Positions 6,414-13,416 of a stretch of 13,416 nucleotides of DNA are shown here, piece by piece; the first letter of the stretch is position 1, and the number at the start of each line of letters is the position of its first letter. The notes under the pieces were generated by a model. That model ran no database searches and had not been told where the DNA came from. It worked only from the letters and a program-made list of their open reading frames with translations. The DNA is from JANNSW01 sp031431235. Its GTDB lineage: Bacteria > Pseudomonadota > Alphaproteobacteria > Rhizobiales > Hyphomicrobiaceae. The stretch lies in contig JANPDA010000353.1 of assembly GCA_031431235.1 (NCBI GenBank), forward strand, positions 1-13,416, given 5' to 3'. Both the position numbers and the translations under genes were made by a program.

Positions 6414-7307
6414 TCAATCAGTGCCCGCGAGGATGCGCTCGACGCAATCCTCGACGCCCACGTGCCAGTCCGGCAGGGCGACGCCGAACTGGACTTCCAG
6501 CTTGCGGCAGTCGAGACGCGAGTTGGCCGGACGCTGAGCCGGCGTCGGATAGCCGCTGGTCGGGATCGGCTCGAGGGCGGCGGATGGGCCGCCACGCGCC
6601 TCAGAAAGGCGGAAGATCTCGCGCGCTAGCCCGCACCAGCTGACCTCGCCGCGCCCGGCCCCATGATAGAGCCCGAAGTGCGGGCTCCCGGCCGGGGCGC
6701 CTGCGATCTGGCGGGCGACAGCGAGAATCGCGGCGGCCAGGTGCGGCGCATAGGTCGGGCTGCCGACCTGATCGTCGACCACGCGTAAACTCTTGCGCTC
6801 CGCCCCGAGGCGCAACATGGTCTTGACGAAGTTCTGCCCGAACGGACTGTGCACCCACGCGGTCCTGAGAATCACATGGCGCGGGTTGGCGGCGGCAACG
6901 GCGAGCTCGCCGGCAAGCTTGCTGCGCCCATAGACGCCGAGCGGCGCGGTCGGATCGCTCTCGACATAGGGCGTGGCCTTGCTGCCGTCGAACACGTAGT
7001 CGGTCGAGAGGTGGATGATCGGCACGCCGCGCTCGGCAGAGGCTTCAGCCAGCAGGCGGGCCCCGTCGCAATTGAGGGATTGAGCGGCGGCGGGCTCGGT
7101 CTCGGCCTTGTCGACGGCGGTATAGGCGGCGGTGTTGATGACGACGTCGGGCCGGGCGTCCGAGAGCGTGCGCAGGATCGTCGGCAACTTGACCAGATCG
7201 AGCGCCGGCCGGCCGATCGCGAGGGCTTCGACCGATTTGTCCTTGGCAGCGGCTTGCGCGAGCGAGCGCGCCACCTGTCCCTGCCAGCCTGTGATCAGCA
7301 ATCGCAC
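6414..7307 (-). CDS. rfbD: dTDP-4-dehydrorhamnose reductase
   Basis: A 297-residue short-chain dehydrogenase that performs the last step of dTDP-L-rhamnose synthesis, reducing dTDP-4-keto-L-rhamnose with NAD(P)H in the cytoplasm. Visible features are the nucleotide-binding start MRLLITGWQGQVARSL, INTAAYTAVDKAE (about residues 57-69), LSTDYVFDG (100-108) and the catalytic YxxxK at Y126-K130 (GVYGRSKLAGE). Later come WVHSPFGQNFVKTML and DDQVGSPTYA, which are typical of RfbD/RmlD. Length is normal for the family. The start is GTG at 7307, 3 nt after the rfbB stop (7311-7313), with GGAGGGCTGAGG just upstream inside rfbB, so the two genes are one operon and probably translationally coupled. Confidence 0.96.
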   Translation of the reverse strand: MRLLITGWQGQVARSLAQAAAKDKSVEALAIGRPALDLVKLPTILRTLSDARPDVVINTAAYTAVDKAETEPAAAQSLNCDGARLLAEASAERGVPIIHLSTDYVFDGSKATPYVESDPTAPLGVYGRSKLAGELAVAAANPRHVILRTAWVHSPFGQNFVKTMLRLGAERKSLRVVDDQVGSPTYAPHLAAAILAVARQIAGAPAGSPHFGLYHGAGRGEVSWCGLAREIFRLSEARGGPSAALEPIPTSGYPTPAQRPANSRLDCRKLEVQFGVALPDWHVGVEDCVERILAGTD

Positions 7308-7310
7308 GCC

Positions 7311-8393
7311 TCAGCCCTCCGCCTGCTGGAGTCGTGCCTCGGGGAGGGCCGCCAGACCCAACCGCTCACCCTGGTAGACGCCAGAGCGGATCGGCTCCCA
7401 CCACCAGCGGTTCGCCAGATACCAGCGCACCGTATTCTCGATCCCGCTCTCGAATGTCTCGCGCGCGTTCCAGCCGAGGTCGCGCTCGAGCTTGCCGGCA
7501 TCGATCGCATAACGCAGATCGTGGCCGGGCCGGTCGGCGACGTAGGTAATCAGCCGGCGGCGCGGGCGGCTCGCAGGCGCCGCCGCATCCAGGATGTCGC
7601 AAATGCGCTCGACGACGGTGAGGTTCGTGCGCTCGTTGCGCCCGCCCACATTGTAGCTCTGCCCGGGCTCGCCGCGCGCGACAATCAGCGCGAGCGCGCG
7701 CGCATGGTCATCCACATAGAGCCAGTCGCGGATATTGGAGCCGTCGCCATAGACCGGCAACGGCTTCTCCTCGAGCCCATTCAGGATCATCAGCGGAATG
7801 AGCTTCTCGGGGAAGTGATAGGGGCCGTAATTGTTGGAGCAGTTCGAGATGATGACCGGCAGGCCGTAGGTCCGGTACCAGGCGGTCGCCAGGTGATCGG
7901 ACGCGGCCTTCGAGGCCGAGTAGGGCGAGGACGGATCGTAGCGCGTCGTCTCGGTGAAGAGGCCATCCGCGCCGAGCGAGCCAAAAACCTCGTCGGTCGA
8001 GACGTGCAGGAAGCGGAAGGTTTTTCGTGCGGCTTCCCCGAGCCCGCTCCAGTGGCTGCGTGCCACTTCCAGCAGCGTGTAGGTTCCAACGATGTTGGTC
8101 TGGATGAATTCTCCCGCGCCCGTGATCGAGCGATCGACATGGCTCTCGGCAGCCAGATGCATCACGGCATCGGGCTGGGTGCGCTCGAAGATCCGCTCCA
8201 TCGCAGGACGGTCGGCGATGTCGGCGCGCTCGAACTGGTAGCGCGCGTGCCCGGCCACCTCCTTCAGCGAGGCGAGGTTGGCGGCGTAGGTCAGCTTGTC
8301 GACGTTGACCACGGAAGCGGTCGTGTTGCGGACGAGATGACGGCAGACGGCCGAGCCGATGAAGCCTGCGCCGCCCGTGACGAGTATCCTCAA
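7311..8393 (-). CDS. rfbB: dTDP-glucose 4,6-dehydratase
   Basis: A 360-residue extended SDR enzyme converting dTDP-D-glucose to dTDP-4-keto-6-deoxy-D-glucose with bound NAD+. Motifs: TGGAGFIGS (6-14), LAAESHVDRSI (80-90), the catalytic STDEVFG triad region (T133, D134, E135), YxxxK at Y158-K162 (SPYSASKAASDHL), SNCSNNYGPYHFPEKLIP and PVYGDGSNIRDWLYVDDHARA. All are diagnostic of RfbB/RmlB, and length is normal. The start codon is TTG at 8393, supported by a strong GGGAGGTG ribosome-binding site (8405-8398) and by MRILVTGGAG beginning exactly there; the nearby GTG at 8400 is out of frame. The weak start codon and a hairpin-rich leader suggest translational tuning. Confidence 0.97.
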   Translation of the reverse strand: MRILVTGGAGFIGSAVCRHLVRNTTASVVNVDKLTYAANLASLKEVAGHARYQFERADIADRPAMERIFERTQPDAVMHLAAESHVDRSITGAGEFIQTNIVGTYTLLEVARSHWSGLGEAARKTFRFLHVSTDEVFGSLGADGLFTETTRYDPSSPYSASKAASDHLATAWYRTYGLPVIISNCSNNYGPYHFPEKLIPLMILNGLEEKPLPVYGDGSNIRDWLYVDDHARALALIVARGEPGQSYNVGGRNERTNLTVVERICDILDAAAPASRPRRRLITYVADRPGHDLRYAIDAGKLERDLGWNARETFESGIENTVRWYLANRWWWEPIRSGVYQGERLGLAALPEARLQQAEG

Positions 8394-8433
8394 GGCACAC
8401 CTCCCAGGATCATGACCCGTGCGAATCGCGGCC

Positions 8434-8483
8434 GCCGGGCCAGAGCCTGGCCCGGCTTGGTAAACCTAGCGTTAACCAAGCCG
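8434..8483. repeat. Two overlapping inverted repeats in the rfbB/kinase divergent region
   Basis: Repeat A has perfect 10-bp arms GCCGGGCCAG (8434-8443) and CTGGCCCGGC (8447-8456) with a 3-nt loop. Repeat B has 13-bp arms CGGCTTGGTAAAC (8453-8465) and GTTAACCAAGCCG (8471-8483) matching at 12 of 13 positions with a 5-nt loop. They share 8453-8456, so both cannot form fully in one RNA. Both fall in the presumed rfbB leader, upstream of its ribosome-binding site. No U-tract follows either stem on either strand. Confidence 0.6.
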
Positions 8484-8532
8484 CCTGCATATTCGGCATT
8501 CAATCCGTAAACAACGTATTTGTACGTTAACC
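8461..8532 (+). promoter_or_regulatory. CtrA-like motifs upstream of the histidine kinase gene
   Basis: TAAA (8461-8464), seven bases, then TTAAC (8472-8476) differs by one base from the alphaproteobacterial CtrA consensus TTAA-N7-TTAAC. A second GTTAACC stands at 8526-8532, 64 bp before the kinase ATG, as a half-site only. Regulation by CtrA is inferred from these motifs alone, and the first site also forms one arm of an inverted repeat. Confidence 0.35.
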
Positions 8533-8595
8533 AGACTTTATGTTGTGATGGCGTAACGTGCGTTTGGATTTTTCAGCACGTACGCAAAGAGTAGC

Positions 8596-9510
8596 ATGCT
8601 CGGCACCGTCATCAACTCCGGCAAATCGAACTCGCTCCTCAGCGAGTACGCCTCGCTGCTGGGAGACGCGATCGTGCGCCATCGGGCCAGGGTCGCTGAG
8701 CACTCCGCCCGCGTCGAGGCCGAGCTCGCCAACAAGCTGAAGTCCGAGTTCATCGCCAACATGAGCCATGAGCTGAGGACGCCGCTCAACACCATCATCG
8801 GCTTTTCCCGCCTGATCGGCGAGGTCGAGCAGCGCCAGCTGCCCTCGGGCCAGATCGTCGAGTACTCGGGCCTCATTCAGGACGCCGCCAGGCACCTGCT
8901 CTCGATCATCAACGACATCCTCGAGATTTCGAAGATCCAGAGCGGCAAGTTCACACTCGACATGCGCGACGTGCATCTGGACGAGGTGCTGACCTCCTGC
9001 CTCGCCTTCTTCCGCATCGCCGCGGGCGACGCCAAGATCGACCTCGTCGCCAAGATCGATACCGACCTGCCGGTGATCGAGGCGGACAGCGTCAAGATCA
9101 AGCAGATCTTCATGAATCTCCTCTCGAACGCCATCAAGTTCACCCCCGAAGGCGGCACGGTGACGTTGCGGGCGCAGACCGACGAGGAAGGCCGCGTCAA
9201 TATCTCGGTCACCGATACCGGGATCGGCATGTCTGGCGACGACATGGCTGTCGCCTTGATGCCGTTCGGCCAGGTCGACGGCAGCCATGCCCGCAAGCGG
9301 GAAGGCACCGGCCTCGGACTGCCCATTGCCAAGGCGCTGATCGAGCTGCATGGCGGCCGCATGTCGATCGACAGCGATCGCGGCAGGGGTACCGAGGTCG
9401 TGGTCGGCCTGCCCATCAGCGGCGGCGAGCGCAGCCGGATGTTCTCAGCCGCGACGCTGCGCCGGTCCAACCATGTGGCGGAATCGTCTGCAGCCAGTCA
9501 GGTGGAGTGA
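8596..9510 (+). CDS. Soluble sensor histidine kinase (HisKA/HATPase_c, PleC/DivJ-type core)
   Basis: A 304-residue protein with no transmembrane segment and no recognisable sensor domain. The first 45 residues are a short, probably helical stretch. The HisKA H-box FIANMSHELRTPLN has its phospho-acceptor at H58. The ATP-binding domain has the N-box MNLLSNAIKFTPEGG (about 173-187), G1 DTGIGM (207-212), the F-box MPFGQVD and G2 GTGLGLPIAKALIELHGG (237-254). Such H-boxes are typical of alphaproteobacterial PleC/DivJ/PdhS-type kinases. It would autophosphorylate and pass phosphate to a response regulator, none of which is in the window. The ATG at 8596 has only a weak AAGAG upstream. The stop TGA (9508-9510) overlaps the next gene's possible GTG start, so the ATPase is its likely functional partner. 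Confidence 0.93.
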   Translation: MLGTVINSGKSNSLLSEYASLLGDAIVRHRARVAEHSARVEAELANKLKSEFIANMSHELRTPLNTIIGFSRLIGEVEQRQLPSGQIVEYSGLIQDAARHLLSIINDILEISKIQSGKFTLDMRDVHLDEVLTSCLAFFRIAAGDAKIDLVAKIDTDLPVIEADSVKIKQIFMNLLSNAIKFTPEGGTVTLRAQTDEEGRVNISVTDTGIGMSGDDMAVALMPFGQVDGSHARKREGTGLGLPIAKALIELHGGRMSIDSDRGRGTEVVVGLPISGGERSRMFSAATLRRSNHVAESSAASQVE

Positions 9511-11555
9511 CGCCCTTGTACATGTCCCAGAACCCCGTCTCGGCAGCCGGCAAGGTGGTCGACCGTTCCATCGGCCGCATCGTCTCCGTCACCGGCTCCA
9601 AGGCGATCGTGCTGCTCGACGACAACCGGGATGCCCGCGCGGGATTGACGGCCCGCCCCGAGATGGGCACGCTGCTCGGTATCGACACCACGACCTCGAT
9701 CGCGCTCGGCCTCGTCTCGGCCTTGAGCGTGCCGGTGCCGGCGCAGAAGGAAGGCGAGCCCGAGGTCTGGATCGCCGAGCTCGGCCTCGTCGGTGAGATC
9801 CACAGGGACGAGAAAGGCCAGCACAGTGGGTTCAATCGCGGCGTCTCGGCCTATCCGGCGTTGGGCGATCGTGTGCGCGTTGCCTCCAAGGAAGAGCTGT
9901 TGAAGGCATTCTCCTCGGTCGGCGAGAATGCGGTCAGGGTCGGAACGTTGCGCCAGGATGCCTCGATCCCGGCCATGATCAAGACCGACGACCTGCTCGG
10001 CAAGCACTTCGCGATCCTGGGGACCACTGGCACCGGCAAGTCCTGCACCGTGGCGCTGATCCTGCGCTCGATCCTGGACAAGAACCCCAACGCCCATATC
10101 GTGCTGCTCGATCCCCACAACGAGTATGCGACCTCGTTCGGCGAGCGCGCGGAGGTGATCACCCCGCATAACCTGCATCTGCCCTATTGGCTGCTGACCT
10201 TCGAGGAGCTGGTCGAGGTGCTGATCGGCAGCCCCGAGGAGCGCAAGCAGGAGATCGAGATCCTCCAGGAGCTGGTGCCGATCTGCAAGGGTCGCTACGG
10301 CACGAACCGGACGCGCGATCAGGATCGCGGCCTGAAGCGCACCTCGATCTACGCCGGCCGCTACACGGTCGATACGCCAGTGCCCTACCGCATGTCGGAC
10401 CTGACGGGCCTGCTCGACGACAAGATGGGCATGCTGGAGAACAAGAAGGACCTCTCGCCCTACCGTTCGCTGAAAACCCGCATCGACACCATCAGCCAGG
10501 ATCAGCGCTACGGCTTCATGTTCGGCGGTTTCACCGTCTACGATCAGATGAGCGAGGTGCTGGGGCGCATCTTCCGCGTGCCGGTCAAGGACAAGCCGAT
10601 CACCATCCTGGAGCTGACCGGGCTGCCGACCGAGATCGTCAACGTGGTCGTCTCGGTGCTGTGCCGCATGACCTTCGACTTCGCGCTGTGGGGCGAGGGC
10701 CACGTGCCCGTCACCCTCGTCTGCGAGGAAGCCCACCGCTACGTGCCGGTCAAGTCGACGACCGGCTTCGAGCCGGCCAAGCGCGCCATCGCCAAGATCG
10801 CCAAGGAAGGCCGCAAATACGGCGCGTCGCTGTGCATCGTCACCCAGCGCCCGGCCGAGATCGACCCGACCATCCTCTCCCAGTGCAACACCGTGTTTGC
10901 GCTCCGGATGTCGAACGATCGCGACCAGGAGATCGTGAAGGCGGCCGTCGCCGACACCGGCTCGGGCCTGCTCGAGTTCCTGCCGTCGCTGGGCCAGCGC
11001 GAGGCGATCGCCTTCGGCGACGGCGTGTCGCTGCCCGTGCGCATCCGCTTCGACGAGCTGCCGAAATCAGCGCTGCCGCGCTCCTCGACCGCCAAGTTCT
11101 CCGAGAAGTGGCAGAACCCGATGGGCGACGAAGGCTTCCTGCAGGCGGTGGTCGAGCGGTGGCGGGCATCGGGCAACCCTCTTGCCGCGACCGCGGAAGA
11201 TAGCGCCGAGGGCGAAGTGCCGCCACAGGAGGAGACGGTGCGCGGTCACGCGGCAGCCGTCCAGCACATGAGCCAGCACATGGGTCAGGCGCAAGCCTCG
11301 AGCCAGGCCGCGGCGGCTGCCCGGCCGGCTCCGGCCATGACCGCCATCGCGTCCGCCACCGCACCGGCGATGCGCCGGCCCGTGTCGGCCCCGGCGCCGC
11401 AGCCGCAGTCGGCAGCCCCCCCGCCCTCGACCGGCACCAGCGGCAGCCTGCTGCGCCGCACGCTGGGCGAAGGCTCGGGCACGGGACAGCAAGCCGCTGC
11501 CGCCGTGCGCAAGCCCGGTGGCCTCGCCGGCCTGCTGAGAAGGCGCGAGGAGTAG
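9507..11555 (+). CDS. HerA/DUF87-type ATPase with long Ala/Pro-rich C-terminal tail
   Basis: A 682-residue P-loop ATPase of the HerA-FtsK superfamily. An N-terminal barrel-like HAS domain (about residues 20-155, SIGRIVSVTGSKAIVLLD) precedes Walker A GTTGTGKS (172-179), VLLDPHNEYA (199-208), Walker B VTLVCEEAH (402-410) and the sensor motif IVTQRPAEIDPTILSQC. Relatives are hexameric DNA translocases that work with NurA in archaeal end resection; bacterial roles are varied. No nuclease gene is adjacent. Residues from about 560 on are low-complexity, rich in Ala, Pro and Gln, ending LAGLLRRREE, and are unlike the ordered core. GTG at 9507 gives a 4-bp overlap with the kinase. TTG at 9516 has better Shine-Dalgarno spacing (GGTGGAG, 8 nt), and ATG at 9522 (MSQNPVSAAG) is also plausible. 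Confidence 0.9.
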   Translation: MTPLYMSQNPVSAAGKVVDRSIGRIVSVTGSKAIVLLDDNRDARAGLTARPEMGTLLGIDTTTSIALGLVSALSVPVPAQKEGEPEVWIAELGLVGEIHRDEKGQHSGFNRGVSAYPALGDRVRVASKEELLKAFSSVGENAVRVGTLRQDASIPAMIKTDDLLGKHFAILGTTGTGKSCTVALILRSILDKNPNAHIVLLDPHNEYATSFGERAEVITPHNLHLPYWLLTFEELVEVLIGSPEERKQEIEILQELVPICKGRYGTNRTRDQDRGLKRTSIYAGRYTVDTPVPYRMSDLTGLLDDKMGMLENKKDLSPYRSLKTRIDTISQDQRYGFMFGGFTVYDQMSEVLGRIFRVPVKDKPITILELTGLPTEIVNVVVSVLCRMTFDFALWGEGHVPVTLVCEEAHRYVPVKSTTGFEPAKRAIAKIAKEGRKYGASLCIVTQRPAEIDPTILSQCNTVFALRMSNDRDQEIVKAAVADTGSGLLEFLPSLGQREAIAFGDGVSLPVRIRFDELPKSALPRSSTAKFSEKWQNPMGDEGFLQAVVERWRASGNPLAATAEDSAEGEVPPQEETVRGHAAAVQHMSQHMGQAQASSQAAAAARPAPAMTAIASATAPAMRRPVSAPAPQPQSAAPPPSTGTSGSLLRRTLGEGSGTGQQAAAAVRKPGGLAGLLRRREE

Positions 11556-11558
11556 TCT

Positions 11559-11576
11559 GGGCGACCCCGCTCGCCC
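11559..11576. terminator. Bidirectional hairpin between convergent genes
   Basis: GGGCGA (11559-11564) and TCGCCC (11571-11576) are perfect inverted copies around CCCCGC. They fill nearly all of the 21-bp gap between the HerA-type stop (11553-11555) and the rfbC stop (11579-11577). Position suggests a shared terminator or RNA 3'-end stabiliser. It lacks U-tracts, so termination would not be of the textbook intrinsic type. Confidence 0.45.
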
Positions 11577-12131
11577 CTACGCGAATACCTCGCCGAGCTC
11601 GGCCAGCCGCGGATGTCGCTTGTCCTTCTCCGACAGGACCGCCACGGCTGCCGCAACCGGCCACACGATGGCCAGGGCCGGATCGTCCCAGGCGAGCCCG
11701 CGATCGTGGGCGGGAGCGTAATAGTTGCCCACCTTGTAGGCGACCTCGGTGTCGGGCTCGAGCGTGCAGAAGCCGTGGGCAAAGCCGACCGGCACGAAGA
11801 TCTGCGTGCAGCTCTCCGCCGACAGCACGGCCGTGACGTGGCGTCCGTAGCTCGGCGAGGAGCGGCGCAGATCAACGGCGACGTCGAGGATCGAGCCCTT
11901 CAGCACACGTACGAGCTTGGCTTGGGCAAAGGGCGGGAGCTGAAAGTGCAAGCCCCGCACCACCCCCTGCTCGCGCGACAGCGAATGGTTGTCCTGCACC
12001 AGCTCTTCGCCGATGCCCGCCGCTGCAAACGCCCTTCGGCTGTAGGTCTCCAAGAAGAAGCCGCGTGCGTCGCGAAAGAGCTTGGGCTGCACCAGCTTCA
12101 CATCGGGGATTTCTAGCGCAGTCACTTCCAT
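11577..12131 (-). CDS. rfbC: dTDP-4-dehydrorhamnose 3,5-epimerase
   Basis: A 184-residue cupin-fold epimerase converting dTDP-4-keto-6-deoxy-D-glucose to dTDP-4-keto-L-rhamnose, between the RfbB and RfbD steps. Motifs: LFRDARGFFLETY (18-30), VQDNHSLSREQGVVRGLHFQ with catalytic H62, KLVRVLKGSILDVAVDLRRSSPSYG (72-96) and FVPVGFAHGFCTL (112-123). The acid/base tyrosine is in the NYYAP segment (about 136-140), followed by DRGLAWDDPALAI. Length is normal. The ATG at 12131 has GGGAGAGG a few bases upstream. It is separated from rfbB/rfbD by the oppositely oriented kinase/ATPase pair and is divergent from the WlbA-like gene. Confidence 0.96.
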   Translation of the reverse strand: MEVTALEIPDVKLVQPKLFRDARGFFLETYSRRAFAAAGIGEELVQDNHSLSREQGVVRGLHFQLPPFAQAKLVRVLKGSILDVAVDLRRSSPSYGRHVTAVLSAESCTQIFVPVGFAHGFCTLEPDTEVAYKVGNYYAPAHDRGLAWDDPALAIVWPVAAAVAVLSEKDKRHPRLAELGEVFA

Positions 12132-12327
12132 CGGCCTCTCCCTGGCGGTCCTGCGGCCACAACCTACTTGATGCTTGCCCGATTCGGCTGCCGAGCGCGG
12201 AGAAAAATCCGATGTTGACGTGTTGCAGAGCCTCCCTGGACAACCGCCGGTCGAGAGGGCTAGCAGACCCAATCGATGCACTTGTCGAGTGATTCGTCCG
12301 GCGTTTGGTACGGGAGCAGCAAAGCCT
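12132..12327. promoter_or_regulatory. Divergent intergenic region between rfbC and the WlbA-like gene
   Basis: A 196-bp gap that must hold promoters for both genes. On the plus strand TTGACG (12215-12220) is a reasonable -35, but the sequence 17 bp on (GGACAA) is a poor -10. TTGTCG (12282-12287), 17 bp, then TTGGTA is another weak match. The GGGAG at 12312-12316, about 11 nt before the ATG at 12328, is the probable ribosome-binding site. No clear operator was seen. Confidence 0.3.
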
Positions 12328-13323
12328 ATGAATTCCCCAGCGTCTCAGCCTTCCTTTGCCGTGATCGGCGTTGCCGGATTTGTCGCGCCGCGTCATCTGC
12401 GTGCGATCAGGGACATCGGCGGCACGCTGAAGGCGGCAATGGACCCCTCCGATTCTGTCGGTGTGATGGACAGCACCTTCCCCGACGCTCGTTTCTTCAC
12501 GGAATTCGAGCGCTTCGACCGTCATATCGATTCGATGCGCCGCAAGAACGAGCGCATCGACTTCGTCTCGATCTGCTCGCCGAACTATCTGCACGACGCC
12601 CACGTCCGGTTTGCGCTGCGCTCGGGCGCAGATGCGATCTGCGAGAAGCCGCTCGTGCTCAATCCATGGAACATGGACGGCCTCGCCGAGATCGAGGCCT
12701 CGACCGGGCGCAAGGTCAACACCATCCTGCAATTACGCCTCCACCCCTCGATCATCGCGCTGCGCGACAAGGTGATGGCGGGACCCGCAGACAAGATCTG
12801 GGACGTCGACCTCACCTATATCACCTCCCGCGGCAGCTGGTACTATGTCTCCTGGAAAGGCGACGAGGCCAAGTCGGGCGGCATCGCAACCAATATCGGC
12901 GTGCATTTCTACGACATGCTGTCGTTCGTGTTCGGCAAGGTCAAGGGCAATCTCGTCAATCATCGGGCAGTGGACTGCGCCGCCGGCTATCTGGAGCTCG
13001 AGCGCGCCCGCGTGCGCTGGTTCCTCTCGATCAACCGCCGCGACCTGCCGCCCAACCGGCCGCCGAAGCAGACCACGTTCCGCTCGATCACCATGAACGG
13101 CGAGGAGATCGAGTTCTCCGAAGGGTTCACCGATCTGCACACGCTCTCCTACCAGCAGATCGCCCAGGGCAACGGCTTCACGCTCGACGACGTGCGCCCC
13201 TCGATCGAGGTGGTGTCGGAGATCCGCAACGCCGAGGTGCGTCCGCGCGCCGGCGAGCCGCATCCGTTCCTGCAAGGAGTGCTGAACAGTGGCGAACGCT
13301 ACCGCAGCGGCTGGCCGATCTAG
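12328..13323 (+). CDS. wlbA: Gfo/Idh/MocA-family UDP-GlcNAc-uronate 3-dehydrogenase (WlbA/WbpB/BplA-like)
   Basis: A 331-residue NAD-dependent oxidoreductase. The Rossmann start FAVIGVAGFVAPRHLRAIRDIGG is followed by ALDP-like AAMDPSDSVGVMDSTFPDARFFTEFERFDRH, SICSPNYLHDAHVRFALRSGADAICEKPLVLNPWN with the conserved EKP lysine, and GGIATNIGVHFYDML with the active-site histidine. This order closely follows WlbA/WbpB, which oxidise UDP-N-acetylglucosaminuronic acid at C3 on the way to UDP-2,3-diamino sugars for O-antigen. The partner aminotransferase and acetyltransferase genes are not in the window. The ATG at 12328 is placed where homologues begin. The stop TAG (13321-13323) belongs to the TA-flanked palindromic element that follows, so the natural C-terminus may have been altered. 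Confidence 0.88.
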   Translation: MNSPASQPSFAVIGVAGFVAPRHLRAIRDIGGTLKAAMDPSDSVGVMDSTFPDARFFTEFERFDRHIDSMRRKNERIDFVSICSPNYLHDAHVRFALRSGADAICEKPLVLNPWNMDGLAEIEASTGRKVNTILQLRLHPSIIALRDKVMAGPADKIWDVDLTYITSRGSWYYVSWKGDEAKSGGIATNIGVHFYDMLSFVFGKVKGNLVNHRAVDCAAGYLELERARVRWFLSINRRDLPPNRPPKQTTFRSITMNGEEIEFSEGFTDLHTLSYQQIAQGNGFTLDDVRPSIEVVSEIRNAEVRPRAGEPHPFLQGVLNSGERYRSGWPI

Positions 13324-13398
13324 TGTGGTGTCTCGCCAATGCCATCCAGCATCCGCGGCTGGCTCGGAGATGGCATTTGCGAGGCGAAACCACACTAG
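13320..13398. mobile_element. 79-bp palindromic TA-flanked element, MITE-like
   Basis: Left arm CTAGTGTGGT ... TCGCCAATGCCATC (13320-13346) pairs with right arm GATGGCATTTGCGA ... ACCACACTAG (13369-13398). Identical blocks are GTGTGGT, TCGC and AATGCCATC, and the arms differ by a 3-nt length difference and a few substitutions. The centre contains CCAGC/GCTGG around CCGCG. TA dinucleotides border both ends, as expected for IS630/Tc1-mariner-type target duplication. There is no coding capacity. It overlaps the stop codon of the WlbA-like gene and could also act as its terminator hairpin. Confidence 0.55.
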
Positions 13399-13416
13399 AA
13401 TCATAGAGTTGCTAGT

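Noticed and set aside
6849..8510. 553-codon plus-strand frame
   Set aside because: It is antisense to rfbD and rfbB, both identified by catalytic motifs.
9498..10736. 412-codon minus-strand frame
   Set aside because: It is antisense to the HerA-type ATPase with intact Walker motifs; its composition is typical of reversed GC-rich coding sequence.

Overview
The window looks like chromosomal DNA of a GC-rich alphaproteobacterium, most likely a Hyphomicrobiales member such as a Bosea- or Methylobacterium-like species. This is inferred from strong G/C bias at third codon positions, the gene families (a DUF6476-like protein beside an RluD-type gene, a PleC/DivJ-style kinase core, Crp/Fnr and dTDP-rhamnose genes) and GTTAACC motifs resembling CtrA sites. 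No rRNA, tRNA, CRISPR array or complete insertion sequence was seen.

Layout. (1) 1-1016: the 5' part of an RluD-type pseudouridine synthase on the minus strand and a divergent small membrane protein, their start codons only 15 bp apart. (2) 1128-2791, minus strand: a small Sec-signal protein followed by a radical SAM enzyme. This is the most interesting part. After residue 50 the small protein carries eight aromatic-x-(Q/R/E/S) tripeptides, and every glutamine there lies two residues after an aromatic. That is what a substrate of a cyclophane-forming radical SAM maturase should look like. Two hairpins lie between the two genes and small repeats lie in the leader. (3) 3011-6036, minus strand: a D-serine dehydratase/D-threonine aldolase-like PLP enzyme whose start overlaps a Uma2-family gene, a Crp/Fnr-type regulator just upstream, and a small uncharacterised protein. 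(4) 6037-6413: a gene-free, partly AT-rich stretch with two inverted repeats. (5) 6414-8393, minus strand: rfbD and rfbB of dTDP-L-rhamnose synthesis. (6) 8596-11555, plus strand: a soluble sensor histidine kinase overlapping a HerA/DUF87-type ATPase gene. (7) 11577-12131, minus strand: rfbC, convergent with the ATPase gene across a 21-bp gap filled by a hairpin. (8) 12328-13323, plus strand: a WlbA/WbpB-like UDP-sugar 3-dehydrogenase whose stop codon lies inside a 79-bp palindromic, TA-flanked, MITE-like element at 13320-13398.

Functionally the right half is a surface-polysaccharide region: rfbB, rfbC and rfbD make dTDP-rhamnose from dTDP-glucose, and the WlbA-like enzyme belongs to UDP-amino-uronic acid synthesis. 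The first rhamnose gene, rfbA, is not in the window. The kinase/ATPase pair splits the rhamnose genes. The left half appears to hold an independent two-gene peptide or protein modification cassette whose product would be exported by Sec.
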